Assembly: GCA_035541935.1 (NCBI GenBank)
Contig: DATKMJ010000069.1
Span: 1-64,000, forward strand
Reading direction: 5' to 3'
Source: Candidatus Binatia bacterium
Lineage (GTDB): Bacteria > Vulcanimicrobiota > Vulcanimicrobiia > Vulcanimicrobiales > Vulcanimicrobiaceae
DNA: 64,000 nucleotides
Part shown: piece by piece, positions 26,468-35,569 of the stretch
How the letters are laid out: every line of letters starts with the position of its first letter
Numbering within the stretch: position 1 is the stretch's first letter
Translations under genes and position numbers: made by a program
Notes under the pieces: model-generated
Database searches by the model: none
What the model was told of the DNA's origin: nothing
The model's input: only the letters and a program-made list of their open reading frames with translations

Positions 26468-29400
26468 AAGAGCAGACGGCGCAAGGCAGAGCGCCAGGCG
26501 TTACGGCGGGGAAGACCGCCGGCCTACGCGCCCTCGGGCTCGATCGTGCGCTTCCCGCGGCCGTCCAGCGTTGGCTCGTTCCGCTGCTCTTCATCGCGCT
26601 CGCCTTGCTCGTCACCGCCTCGTACGGCAGCGGCGTGCAGCTCAACGACGGCCAGGCGTCGCTCCACATCAACCCGCTGCGTTTCCTGGGGCAGCTGCTG
26701 CACGCGTGGAACCCGGCGCTCTCGCTCGGGACGCATACCGGATTCTGGGTTCCCTATCAGATGCCGTATTCGTGGGTATACGGATTGGCCCAGGCCCTGC
26801 ACGTCTCGCAGGACTTCGCGCAGCACGGCGCCGTCTTTTTGGTCTACCTCGGCTGCCTCTGGTCGATGTACTACTGCTTGCGCGGCGTCGCTCCGTGGCT
26901 CGACGAAATCTCGAAGATCGCCGGATCCGTAGCGTACCTCTTCAATCTCTACGTCGCGCTCAACTCGCAAGCGCAGATCGTCTGGCTTCTGACGTACGGA
27001 ACGCTCCCCGCAATGGTCGGCGTTCTCGCGCGCGCCATGCGCGGCGAGATGAACGTCTGGCGCGCCTCCCTAGCGATCGCGCTGCTCGCGCTCGTCGGTG
27101 CCGGGGTCAACCCGCCGCTCGTCGCGATCAACGTCATCATCGTGGCGATCTTCGTCGTCGTAACGATCGCGGTCGATCCCAAGCCGGGCGTCGTCGCGAG
27201 CCGAACCCTCCCGATCGTCGTCGCGGCGTCGATTGCCGCGATTGCGATCAATCTCTACTGGGTCGTTCCGTTCGTCGATTACTTCAGGGGCGTCTGGCTC
27301 AACGGCGTGCTGAGCGAGGCGCCGTCGATGCACAACGCCGCGACCTCGTTCGCCAACGTCCTGCGCGGCCTCGGTCACTGGGCGACGTTCGTCTCCTTTG
27401 CCGGGCGCGCGTACTTCCCGTGGGCCGCGACGTATGCGGGCGGATTGTTCGGGGCGTTGCTCTGGTTCGTGCCGGTCGTCGCGCTCAGCGGCGTCGGCCT
27501 GCGGCGCAATCAGCGCCCCGCGACGCTGTTCTTTCTGCTCGTCGCGATCGTCTCGATCCCGATCGTCGTCGGTTACTATCACGACGAGCTCGGCGACGCC
27601 GTAACGACGCCGGTTTACGATCAGCTCTACCGGAATTTTCCCGGATTCCAGATGTTCCGCTTCTCGTACAAGTGGGTAGCCGGCGTGGAGTTCGGGCTCT
27701 GCGGCCTCTACGCGCTGTCGAGTTTTGCCTGCATCGCAACGCTGCGCGAGTATATCGCGAAGCTCAATCCGCTCGATCAAAAGAATTGGGCGTGGACCGT
27801 CTCGGCTGCGCGAACGCTCGTCATCGCGCTCCCGATCCTCGTCTTCGTTCCGGTTGTGGTCAACAAGACGAACTACCCGGGCCAGCCCATCCCGAGCTGG
27901 GAGTATCGCGAGAGCTCGCTCGTCGGAAAGGACCAGGGGCATCGCGTCGCGCTCTTCCCGACGCAGTTTCTCGAGCAATTCGATTGGGGGAATCCGCAGT
28001 TCTATATCGAGGACTCGCTGATCGATCGTCCGATGGTCTACGGATTGCTCGGCAGCGAACCGTCCGAGGGCAGCGACATGTGGGTGCGCCGCGCCTATCG
28101 CGCGACGCGCGAGGGCCTGCCGTTCGCTTCGGATCTCTTCCGCGTCATGGGCGTCGATACGATCTTGCAGCGCGACGACTTCATACCCGCAATCGATTTT
28201 AGTTCGCCGGGTGAGTGGCGCTTCAACACGACCACGCTGACCCACGACCTGCTCCACCGCGTCCTGCGCGTAACGCCGGAGCGCAGCGACGGCCCGCTGC
28301 ACGTCTACAAGCTTCCCCGGGCGCTGCCGCTGCTCTATGGCGTGACCCATCCGGTCATCAGCACGCTGCCGACCTTCTCCGACGCCTATCTCGGCGACGT
28401 CGAGGCGATGGCGAGCGGAAAGGCGGAGTTCGATCCGCCGACGCGATCCGAAGACGAATTCTCGTCGCTGATGCAGTCGCTCGCGCCGATCCTTCCCGCG
28501 ACGCCGGAGCAGGTGCGCGATCTCGCGCTCAAAGCGGCGCTCTCGCGCGGCATCAGAGTCCATCCGCCGTCGGCGGATGCGGCGTGGCTGACGCACTTCA
28601 CCATCGAGCACGGCGGCGACTACGCCGTCTTTGCGCTCGATCAGTCGCTGCTCTTCGACGTGCCGGCGCCGCAGACGCTCGAGATCGACGGCAGAGGCCT
28701 CTCGCTGCAGACCAGCGGCGGTGCGTGGACGCAGTACAGCAACATCGGTCTAACGCCCGGAACGCACTGGGTCTCGGATGGATACCTCGATCCGGATCTG
28801 GTCGTCGCGCTCGTAAGCGTCGACGATCTGCGTGCTTGGCAGGACAGAATCACGACGCTCACGCGCTCGATGCCGCAGAATCTCGCCTCGTCGGATCTCG
28901 TCTTCGCCCCGAAGACGACGGTGACGGTTCCGGCCTCCGGCAAGTATCGGCTGCGCGCGACGGCCGTCGGCCCGTTCGGACCCGACGGTCTCATCAATAC
29001 TCGGCTACGCTCGACCGGAGTCACCCGCGGCGCGTTCCCCGCCGACCTCTCGGGAACGCTGCCGTACGTCTTCGCGCACGGGGTCGTCGCTACGTCGGCG
29101 GTGTTGATGCCGCCGCAATGGTACCGCGACGACCCCTCGGCGTACGATTGGCAGCGCGGCGATCCGATCTCGTGGTTTCTCTTCGCGCGCGACTCGACGG
29201 TGCGGGTCTTCGTCCCCGGGGGACGCGCGGTGCACGCCCGCGTCTCGATGCGAGTCAGCCGTCTGCAAGTCTCCGATCTCTTAACGGCGAGCGTGAACGG
29301 CGGACCGCCGCAGTCCCTGACGCTCGGCGGACCGCCGGCAAAAGACCAGGCGTACGACTCGGTGGATAGCATCGACGGACCGGTGCCCGTGCCCGCCGGC

Positions 29401-30384
29401 TTTGCCATCGATCTCCATCCCGGCTGGAACGACGTCGCGTTCGACTTTCATTTGAAGAAGGGCGAGCCCTACGACCTCGGCCCCGACGTGATCTCGGCTG
29501 CGGTCGCGCCCGATCTCTCGTTCGAGGCGACCGGAACCATCGGCGGTACGGCGGCGGGCTCGTCCGACGCATCGTTCACCGCCTATCCGCTTCTCCCGCC
29601 GCCCGCCGGATTGACCGGAGATCCGGATATCGTCGGAAGCGTCTCCGGCAGCGGGAACGCCGGCGTCTCGCTCGCCGTCGCACTCGAGACGAACGGCAAG
29701 GTCGTCTACCGGCTCTTCCCGATCGGCAGCGACGGCGCGTTCGACATCAACTTCATGCACCCGTTCCCGAACGGCTGGGACGATTCGTCGGACCGCATCG
29801 TCGGCATGTGGTTCCTTTCGCGCACGCCTGGCGCGCAGGTAACCGACCTCTTCTACAACCTCCACGCGCTGCCGGGACGGGCGCTGCGCCATCCGCGATC
29901 TCTCGACGCGCTTCCGATCAAGATCGACGGCCGGCTCACCGCAGCCCGCACCGTCTTTCTAACGAAGGGACGGCACGTCGTGAGCAGCGGCGATCGGCAG
30001 GTGAAGATCGCTACGCTGGCCCTCGATCCGGTGACGCTGCCGCGCACGCGCGATTTCACCGTCGCGTGGCAGCGCCGCGCGCCGACGGCGATCGACGTGA
30101 CGGTGAGGACGACGAGCTCGCCGTTCCTTCTCGTCTTCGGCGAGGCGTTCCATCCCGAGTGGCGAGCGACGCTCGCCGGACAGCAGTTGCCGCACGTCAT
30201 CGTCGACGGCGTCTCGAACGGCTGGATCGTGCCGAGCCTGCCGTCGGGAGGAAAGATCGAGCTGACCTTTACCGGCCAGACCTACTACGTGTTCTCGGCC
30301 GCGATCTCGATCATCGCGCTCTTGATCATCATCGTTTTGGCGTGCTCGCCCGATCTCTGGCCGATTCACGGACAGAAGCGTTGA
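26464..30384 (+). CDS. giant AftD-like GT-C membrane protein (putative arabinofuranosyl- or glycosyltransferase)
   Basis: The 1306-aa protein starts at GTG 26464 in a GTGA overlap. About 12 transmembrane helices occupy residues 30-470, followed by a large extracytoplasmic beta-rich part (about 480-1270) and a final helix (AISIIALLIIIVLAC). The first loop LNDGQASLHINPLRFLGQLL plus a following AWNP segment resembles AftD/DUF3367 alpha-(1-3)-arabinofuranosyltransferases of mycobacterial arabinan synthesis. The beta domains have jelly-roll/CBM-like character (SGKYRLRATAVGPFGPDG). A C-terminal FGEAFHPEWRATLAG motif resembles YfhO-type proteins. It probably acts outside the membrane on a lipid-linked glycan; the substrate is unknown. 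Confidence 0.68.
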   Translation: MKEQTAQGRAPGVTAGKTAGLRALGLDRALPAAVQRWLVPLLFIALALLVTASYGSGVQLNDGQASLHINPLRFLGQLLHAWNPALSLGTHTGFWVPYQMPYSWVYGLAQALHVSQDFAQHGAVFLVYLGCLWSMYYCLRGVAPWLDEISKIAGSVAYLFNLYVALNSQAQIVWLLTYGTLPAMVGVLARAMRGEMNVWRASLAIALLALVGAGVNPPLVAINVIIVAIFVVVTIAVDPKPGVVASRTLPIVVAASIAAIAINLYWVVPFVDYFRGVWLNGVLSEAPSMHNAATSFANVLRGLGHWATFVSFAGRAYFPWAATYAGGLFGALLWFVPVVALSGVGLRRNQRPATLFFLLVAIVSIPIVVGYYHDELGDAVTTPVYDQLYRNFPGFQMFRFSYKWVAGVEFGLCGLYALSSFACIATLREYIAKLNPLDQKNWAWTVSAARTLVIALPILVFVPVVVNKTNYPGQPIPSWEYRESSLVGKDQGHRVALFPTQFLEQFDWGNPQFYIEDSLIDRPMVYGLLGSEPSEGSDMWVRRAYRATREGLPFASDLFRVMGVDTILQRDDFIPAIDFSSPGEWRFNTTTLTHDLLHRVLRVTPERSDGPLHVYKLPRALPLLYGVTHPVISTLPTFSDAYLGDVEAMASGKAEFDPPTRSEDEFSSLMQSLAPILPATPEQVRDLALKAALSRGIRVHPPSADAAWLTHFTIEHGGDYAVFALDQSLLFDVPAPQTLEIDGRGLSLQTSGGAWTQYSNIGLTPGTHWVSDGYLDPDLVVALVSVDDLRAWQDRITTLTRSMPQNLASSDLVFAPKTTVTVPASGKYRLRATAVGPFGPDGLINTRLRSTGVTRGAFPADLSGTLPYVFAHGVVATSAVLMPPQWYRDDPSAYDWQRGDPISWFLFARDSTVRVFVPGGRAVHARVSMRVSRLQVSDLLTASVNGGPPQSLTLGGPPAKDQAYDSVDSIDGPVPVPAGFAIDLHPGWNDVAFDFHLKKGEPYDLGPDVISAAVAPDLSFEATGTIGGTAAGSSDASFTAYPLLPPPAGLTGDPDIVGSVSGSGNAGVSLAVALETNGKVVYRLFPIGSDGAFDINFMHPFPNGWDDSSDRIVGMWFLSRTPGAQVTDLFYNLHALPGRALRHPRSLDALPIKIDGRLTAARTVFLTKGRHVVSSGDRQVKIATLALDPVTLPRTRDFTVAWQRRAPTAIDVTVRTTSSPFLLVFGEAFHPEWRATLAGQQLPHVIVDGVSNGWIVPSLPSGGKIELTFTGQTYYVFSAAISIIALLIIIVLACSPDLWPIHGQKR

Positions 30385-31187
30385 ACCGTAGGGACGTCGT
30401 CTGGGCGCTGCAGCGCGCCCTCCGCTTCTCGGTCGGCACCGCCGTCGTCGCTCTGATCTCCGCGTCGACCCTGACCGGCGTCGCGGCGGAGCGGCTCTCG
30501 ACGACGGCCTATCTCGCTGCGACGTTTGCCGCGATCGTTCTCGCGGTCTCGCTCTTCGTGCCGGCGCGCGAAGGCGACGAGCCCAAGCCGGCCCCGCACG
30601 CGTTTCCCGCGTTTCTCGCGTTGATGATCGGCGTGGCGATCTTCCTTGGTCTCAGCGCCGCCCTCGCATCGCAGCCGGGCGCGGAGCTGCTCCTGGTCGT
30701 CGCCTGCCTCAGCCTCGTCGTCGTATCGATTCTCTTCCGATCGGGAACGCTGCAGCGGGTCAACGCAGTGCTCGTGCGCGGGGGTTTTCTCGTCGCCGCA
30801 AGCCGCTACGCGGTCGCGGCCGGCGTTATCGCGCTCCTCCTCGCGGTCGTGCTACCCGGGGATGCGAGCGAGAGCGCGGCGGCGTTTGCGTATCGCTTCA
30901 TGCTCCTGGCGGCCGTCTTCGTCGCGGCATCGCTGCTCGCGCCGACGCGAGTCGGCACCTGGACGGCGAAGAGCTACGTGCTTGGGGTTCGCCTTCTCGA
31001 CCGCCAGGCGTACGAATTCGTCTTCGAGCGCACGGCGAGTTACGCCGCGATCGTCGCCGGCAGCGCGTTGATCGTCGCAAGCTTCTTTCTGCCGCCGTTC
31101 TCCGAGCCGTTTGCGATCGCGGCCTACGGTGCGGCGGTCTTGGCGACGTTCGGCGTCGCGATGGAGTGCCGGCGGCTACGCGGATAG
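30381..31187 (+). CDS. polytopic membrane protein of unknown function
   Basis: The start is TTG 30381, overlapping the previous stop as TTGA, giving 268 aa (MNRRDVVWALQRALRF). About seven hydrophobic helices alternate with short basic loops. I recognise no catalytic motif. It is sandwiched between two large GT-C-like genes with overlapping ends (22 bp with the next), so it probably belongs to the same complex or pathway. The open frame continues 570 bp upstream, but that stretch is out of frame within the AftD-like gene. Confidence 0.62.
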   Translation: MNRRDVVWALQRALRFSVGTAVVALISASTLTGVAAERLSTTAYLAATFAAIVLAVSLFVPAREGDEPKPAPHAFPAFLALMIGVAIFLGLSAALASQPGAELLLVVACLSLVVVSILFRSGTLQRVNAVLVRGGFLVAASRYAVAAGVIALLLAVVLPGDASESAAAFAYRFMLLAAVFVAASLLAPTRVGTWTAKSYVLGVRLLDRQAYEFVFERTASYAAIVAGSALIVASFFLPPFSEPFAIAAYGAAVLATFGVAMECRRLRG

Positions 31188-33409
31188 GCAAGCCGCTCGC
31201 AATCGCGGCTGCGCTGCTCTTTGCGGCGTTCGTCGTCGCCAAGGGCGTTCCGACGCTGCGCCACGACTGGACCTGGCCGATCGATCGCGCGGCGATCGCA
31301 CCGTTCCTGGGCGAGGCGACGTCGGGTTGGCTTTCGACCGGCTTCGGCACGCCCAATCCGCATCCGACGACCTATCTGATCGCGATCCCGATCGTCTTTT
31401 TCATGTGGCTCTTCGGTCCGCTCGCGGGTTTGGCGGCGCTCTCCGTCGCGATCGGTTACCTCTGCATGCGCGTCGCCGACGCCGCCGCGGCGCGCTGGAA
31501 CGGGCCGCCCGCCGGCGCGCTGGGGCTCGGGCTCTTCGCGCTCTTCAATCCGTGGGTTTACAACGAAGTCGTCGCCGGCCATCTCGTCATGGTGCTCGCG
31601 TACGGCGGTGCGATCGGTCTGATCGCCGAGATGCTGCGCGGCCGAGAGGCCTCGAGCGTGCGCCTCGCGCTCTGGATCGCTCTGATCGAAGCGCAGTTGC
31701 AGTTCTACCTCGTCGCGATGCTCGCGCTCGTCGTCTTCGCCGCGGCGACGAAGAAGTGGCTGCCGCCGCTTTTGGGGTTGCTCTTCGGGATGCCGTCGGT
31801 CATCGGGCTCGTCGCCGAACGGGGCGCGCTGCTTCGCATACCCTACGGCATGACGTGGCAGACGAACCAGTCGGTCGCGCCGCCGGCGCTCCTCGGGCTC
31901 GGCGGCTACTTTCCCGGCTACGCCGATCGGCTCGGAATAACGGCGTCGATCGCGGTCTGGCTCGTTCTCGCGCTCGCGCTGCTCGGCGCAGTCGCGGCGC
32001 GGCGCTCGCGCGCGACCGCGTGGGCGCTCGGCGCGGCCGTCGCGCTCTACGTCGTCATCCTCGGCGTGAACGGACCGCTCGCCGGCGCGTATGCGTGGAC
32101 CGTGCGAAACGTGCCCGAGAGCGGCGTCTTTCGCGAACTCTACGACCTCGCCGGACTCTTCGCGGCGCTCGCGCTGGCGCTCGCGTGCGCCGCGACGGCG
32201 AGATTCAAACGGCTCGGATACGTCGCATTGGCTGCGGGAGTCGCCCTTGCGGTCACGTGGATGGTGCACCCGCCGTCGGATCTGTGGGTCGGCGCGCGCT
32301 CCTATCCGCACCCGGTGGTCGCCGCTCCGCCGTTTTCGCGCGTGGCGCTGCTGCCCGCGTTCCAGCCGCTCGGTCTGCGCGACGGATCGGGCGACGGCGC
32401 CGATCCCGACGCGCGCGCCTATCCCGGCCACGTCGCGACGTTGAACGAGTACTATCCGACGTATCCGGTCGACATGGCGCTCGCGCGCTACGAGCAGGAA
32501 GGCGACGTCGCCGCGCTGCGCGCCTTGGGCGTCGTCGAGATCGTCGGAAGGCCGTGGATGGCCTCGCGTTCGCGCGGCGGGATCGGATTGGCGGCGACGT
32601 CGCTGCGTCCCACCGAGCCGCGCGCGGCGCCGGTCGCGGTGCGCTACCTTCCCGGCGCGACGCCGCTGATCTCGGAGTGCGATCGTCCGCGCGTCGTCGC
32701 GTTCGACGACGGCGAGAACGCGTGCGACATCTTCTTTGGCGACACCGGCGGCTACGCGCCGCTGCGTCCGGTGACCGGCGATGCCGATGAGATCGATCCC
32801 GGCAGGTCCTGGATCGACGCGCGCCTCGCCTTCGCGGAGTCTCCCGCGCTCGCGCAGCCGTTCGGCGGGGCGCTCACGCAATCGCGCGTCCCGCATCGGG
32901 TCGAGCCCGGATCGTGGCTGCTCGCCTACGTTCGCGGCCGGCTAACGGGCGGCGGACGAACGCTTCTTGCGAGCGGCGGATCGTTCGAATGGCTCCGGAT
33001 TGCGCCCGGCGTAACGTCGGTTGCGTGCGACGGTCTCTGCGAGCTCGTCGCGCAGACCGCCTCGCTTCCGAACCTCCCGCGCGCGCTCGCGCCTGCTCCG
33101 GCGAAGGCGCTGGCGTTCCATCGCTTCGCGCCGTGGATGTACGTCGTCGAACGCGAGGCCGATTCGGCCGCGCTCCTGCGACTGAACGAGCGCTACGACG
33201 CGGCGTGGATCGCGATCGCGGCGTGGCGAGTGCTGCCGCACGTACGCGTTGGTGCCGGTGCGAACGGGTGGTTCTTTGCCGAGCCGGCATCGCGCGTGAT
33301 TCTCATTCAGATGTCGTCGTTGTTGCAATCGATCGCCGAAGCGCTCGGCGTCCTCTGCGCGATCGGCCTGCTGAAGGCGCTGGCGAACGCGCCGACGAAG
33401 CGCGCGTGA
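31166..33409 (+). CDS. large membrane protein, GT-C/YfhO-like topology
   Basis: The 747-aa protein starts at GTG 31166. About ten transmembrane helices lie in residues 10-380. A soluble extracytoplasmic domain follows (about 385-710), and a final hydrophobic helix near the C-terminus (SIAEALGVLCAIGLLKALA) completes it. The layout parallels the 1306-aa protein two genes upstream on a smaller scale. The central LNGPLAGAYAW-like and ESGVFRELYDLAGLFA segments resemble AftD/YfhO-type proteins. No catalytic residues can be assigned with confidence. It overlaps the preceding gene by 22 bp and lies 2 bp before the aminotransferase start. Confidence 0.62.
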   Translation: MPAATRIGKPLAIAAALLFAAFVVAKGVPTLRHDWTWPIDRAAIAPFLGEATSGWLSTGFGTPNPHPTTYLIAIPIVFFMWLFGPLAGLAALSVAIGYLCMRVADAAAARWNGPPAGALGLGLFALFNPWVYNEVVAGHLVMVLAYGGAIGLIAEMLRGREASSVRLALWIALIEAQLQFYLVAMLALVVFAAATKKWLPPLLGLLFGMPSVIGLVAERGALLRIPYGMTWQTNQSVAPPALLGLGGYFPGYADRLGITASIAVWLVLALALLGAVAARRSRATAWALGAAVALYVVILGVNGPLAGAYAWTVRNVPESGVFRELYDLAGLFAALALALACAATARFKRLGYVALAAGVALAVTWMVHPPSDLWVGARSYPHPVVAAPPFSRVALLPAFQPLGLRDGSGDGADPDARAYPGHVATLNEYYPTYPVDMALARYEQEGDVAALRALGVVEIVGRPWMASRSRGGIGLAATSLRPTEPRAAPVAVRYLPGATPLISECDRPRVVAFDDGENACDIFFGDTGGYAPLRPVTGDADEIDPGRSWIDARLAFAESPALAQPFGGALTQSRVPHRVEPGSWLLAYVRGRLTGGGRTLLASGGSFEWLRIAPGVTSVACDGLCELVAQTASLPNLPRALAPAPAKALAFHRFAPWMYVVEREADSAALLRLNERYDAAWIAIAAWRVLPHVRVGAGANGWFFAEPASRVILIQMSSLLQSIAEALGVLCAIGLLKALANAPTKRA

Positions 33410-33411
33410 CG

Positions 33412-34524
33412 ATGGCGCACGTCCCGTTCGTCGATTTGAAGGCGCAGTTCGCGGCGTTGCGCGAGGAGATCGTTCCTCGCGTCACGCGCGTCATGGAGGA
33501 AGGCAGCTTCGTTCTCGGTCCCGACGTCGCTCGCTTCGAAGAGAACTTCGCGGCGTACGTCGGCGCGAGCCATTGCGTCGGCGTCGAGTCGGGCACGGCG
33601 GCGCTGCAGCTCGCCCTCGAGGCGAGCGAGATCGGGGAAGGCGACGAAGTCATCCTTCCCGCTAATACTTATATCGCATCGGCCATCGCAGTATCGGCCG
33701 TCGGCGCGCGGCCGGTGCTCGTCGACATCGATGCCGCGTATCTTATCGACGCGGAGCGTCTCGAAGCGGCGCTGACTCCGCGGACGAAAGCGATCATGCC
33801 GGTGCATCTCTACGGTCAGGCGGTCGCGATGGACGCAATCGAGGAGTTCGCGCGCGCGCACGGAGTCGCCGTCATCGAGGATGCATGTCAGGCGCACGGA
33901 GCCCGCTGGAAGGGGCGACGGGTCGGGACGTTCGGAGACGCGGGCTGCTTCAGCTTCTATCCCGGAAAGAACCTCGGCGCGTACGGCGACGGCGGCGCGA
34001 TCGTCACCGATGACGCGGAGCTCGCCGAGCGCCTGCGGATGCTGCGCGACTTCGGACAGCGCAAGAAGTACGAGCACGTCGTCAAGGCGGGCAACTGCCG
34101 GCTCGATTCGATTCAAGCGGCGGTGCTCGACGTCAAGCTCCGCCATCTCGACGCGTGGAACGAGCGGCGCCGGAGTCACGCCGACGCCTACGATGCAAAG
34201 CTTTCGAAGATCGGGATCAAGCCGCCGCTGCGGCGCACCGGTGAAGGCCACGTCTATCATCTCTACGTCATCGAGGTCGAGCAGCGCGACCGGGTCGCGG
34301 CGGCGTTGAAGGAGCGCGGCATCGCCACCGGCATCCACTATCCGATACCCATCCATCTGCAGGCGGCGTACGCGGATCTCGGCTTGGCGCGCGGCGCATT
34401 TCCGAAGACCGAGCGCAGCGCGGACCGGCTGCTCTCGCTGCCGATGTTCCCCGAGCTGACCGGCGAGCAGATCGACCTCGTCGCAGAGGCGCTCGCCAGC
34501 TCGCGGCCGCTCGCCGTCGCATAA
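33412..34524 (+). CDS. DegT/DnrJ/EryC1/StrS-family sugar aminotransferase (FdtB/WlbC-like)
   Basis: This 370-aa PLP enzyme installs an amino group on a nucleotide-linked keto-sugar. Family signs are PFVDLKAQFAALREEI at the N-terminus, GTAALQLALEA, PANTYIASAIAV, IEDACQAHGARWKGRRVGTF, and the PLP-lysine loop CFSFYPGKNLGAYGDGGAI (Lys in PGKN). The C-terminal HLYVIEVEQRDRV and GIATGIHYPIPIHLQ are also typical. The loop is of the type in 3-amino sugar transaminases (FdtB/QdtB). A GTG at 33406, overlapping the previous stop as GTGA, is an alternative start two codons upstream. It pairs with the Gfo/Idh oxidoreductase that follows. Confidence 0.9.
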   Translation: MAHVPFVDLKAQFAALREEIVPRVTRVMEEGSFVLGPDVARFEENFAAYVGASHCVGVESGTAALQLALEASEIGEGDEVILPANTYIASAIAVSAVGARPVLVDIDAAYLIDAERLEAALTPRTKAIMPVHLYGQAVAMDAIEEFARAHGVAVIEDACQAHGARWKGRRVGTFGDAGCFSFYPGKNLGAYGDGGAIVTDDAELAERLRMLRDFGQRKKYEHVVKAGNCRLDSIQAAVLDVKLRHLDAWNERRRSHADAYDAKLSKIGIKPPLRRTGEGHVYHLYVIEVEQRDRVAAALKERGIATGIHYPIPIHLQAAYADLGLARGAFPKTERSADRLLSLPMFPELTGEQIDLVAEALASSRPLAVA

Positions 34525-34541
34525 TCCTCACCAACAAGATC

Positions 34542-35558
34542 ATGACGGGAGAGCCGCTGGGCGTAGCGGTCGTCGGGGCGGGCTACTGGGGTCCCAACCT
34601 CGTTCGCAACTTTCACGCGTCGGAGGATTGGTCGGTCCGCTGCGTCGTCGAGCCGGACGCGGCGCGGCGCGAGCGGCTCTTGCGCCTCTATCCGACGATC
34701 GCAGGATTCGACGCGATCGACGCGGCGTTACGCGATCCGCAGATCGATGCGGTCGCGCTCGCCACGCCGCCGAGAACGCATCGGGAGCTGGCCATGCGCG
34801 CGATCGAGGCCGGCAAGCACGTGCTGGTGGAGAAGCCGCTTGCGGAGCGGTACGGCGATGCGCTGGAGATTTGCGATCGCGCTGCGAGCGCCGGCGTTCG
34901 ACTGATGACGGACCACACGTTTCTCTACACCGGCTCGGTCGAGAAGCTGCGCGCGCTGCGCGAGAGCGGCGAGCTCGGCAAGGTTTACTACATCGACTCG
35001 ATCCGCGTCAATCTCGGGCTCTTCCAGGAGAGCAACGTTCTGTGGGACCTCGCGCCGCACGACGTCTCGATCATCAACTACGTGCTCGACGAGATGCCGG
35101 CATCGGTCGCGCTGCAACTCGGTGCGTGCGTCCACGCCAAGACGCCGGACGTGGCGTTTCTGACGATGTGGTATCCGGGCGGAACGCTCGCGCACGTGCA
35201 TCTCAGCTGGCTCTCGCCGGTGAAGATCCGGCGCACGATGATATCGGGAAGCCTGAAGATGGCCGTCTGGGACGACGTAGAACCGACGGAAAAGGTCTAT
35301 ATCTACGATAAGGGCGTCGTCCTCGATCCGACGAGCTCGACGCTCGCGCAGCAGATGGTCGCGTATCGTTTGGGGGATCTGCACGTGCCGCTCGTCGACA
35401 ATCGCGAAGCGCTCGGGAAACTCGTCGCGGATTTCGCTTCGTCCATACGGAACGGCACGCCGACCCGCTGCGACGGCGCCTTCGGCGCGGGTGTCGTGGG
35501 CGTGATCGAAGCGGCGATGCGTTCCGCGGAGAGCGGCGGAGCGCGGACGAGCCTCTAG
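34542..35558 (+). CDS. Gfo/Idh/MocA-family sugar oxidoreductase
   Basis: The 338-aa NAD(P)-dependent protein has a Rossmann fold at the N-terminus (LGVAVVGAGYWGPNLVRNFH). The family EKPLA motif (HVLVEKPLAERYGDALEI, catalytic Lys) follows. The C-terminal alpha/beta domain contains TDHTFLYTGSVEKLRAL and NVLWDLAPHDVSIINYVL. Next to a DegT aminotransferase it probably oxidises a UDP- or dTDP-sugar at C3 before amination, as WlbA/WbpB do. No acetyltransferase (WlbB type) is adjacent, so the route may be incomplete here or end at the amine. Confidence 0.87.
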   Translation: MTGEPLGVAVVGAGYWGPNLVRNFHASEDWSVRCVVEPDAARRERLLRLYPTIAGFDAIDAALRDPQIDAVALATPPRTHRELAMRAIEAGKHVLVEKPLAERYGDALEICDRAASAGVRLMTDHTFLYTGSVEKLRALRESGELGKVYYIDSIRVNLGLFQESNVLWDLAPHDVSIINYVLDEMPASVALQLGACVHAKTPDVAFLTMWYPGGTLAHVHLSWLSPVKIRRTMISGSLKMAVWDDVEPTEKVYIYDKGVVLDPTSSTLAQQMVAYRLGDLHVPLVDNREALGKLVADFASSIRNGTPTRCDGAFGAGVVGVIEAAMRSAESGGARTSL

Positions 35559-35569
35559 CCGCAAGCGCC

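Noticed and set aside
29808-30380. Upstream extension of the membrane protein starting at 30381
   Set aside because: It lies out of frame inside the AftD-like gene and reads as Arg-rich shadow; the hydrophobic protein begins at the TTGA overlap.
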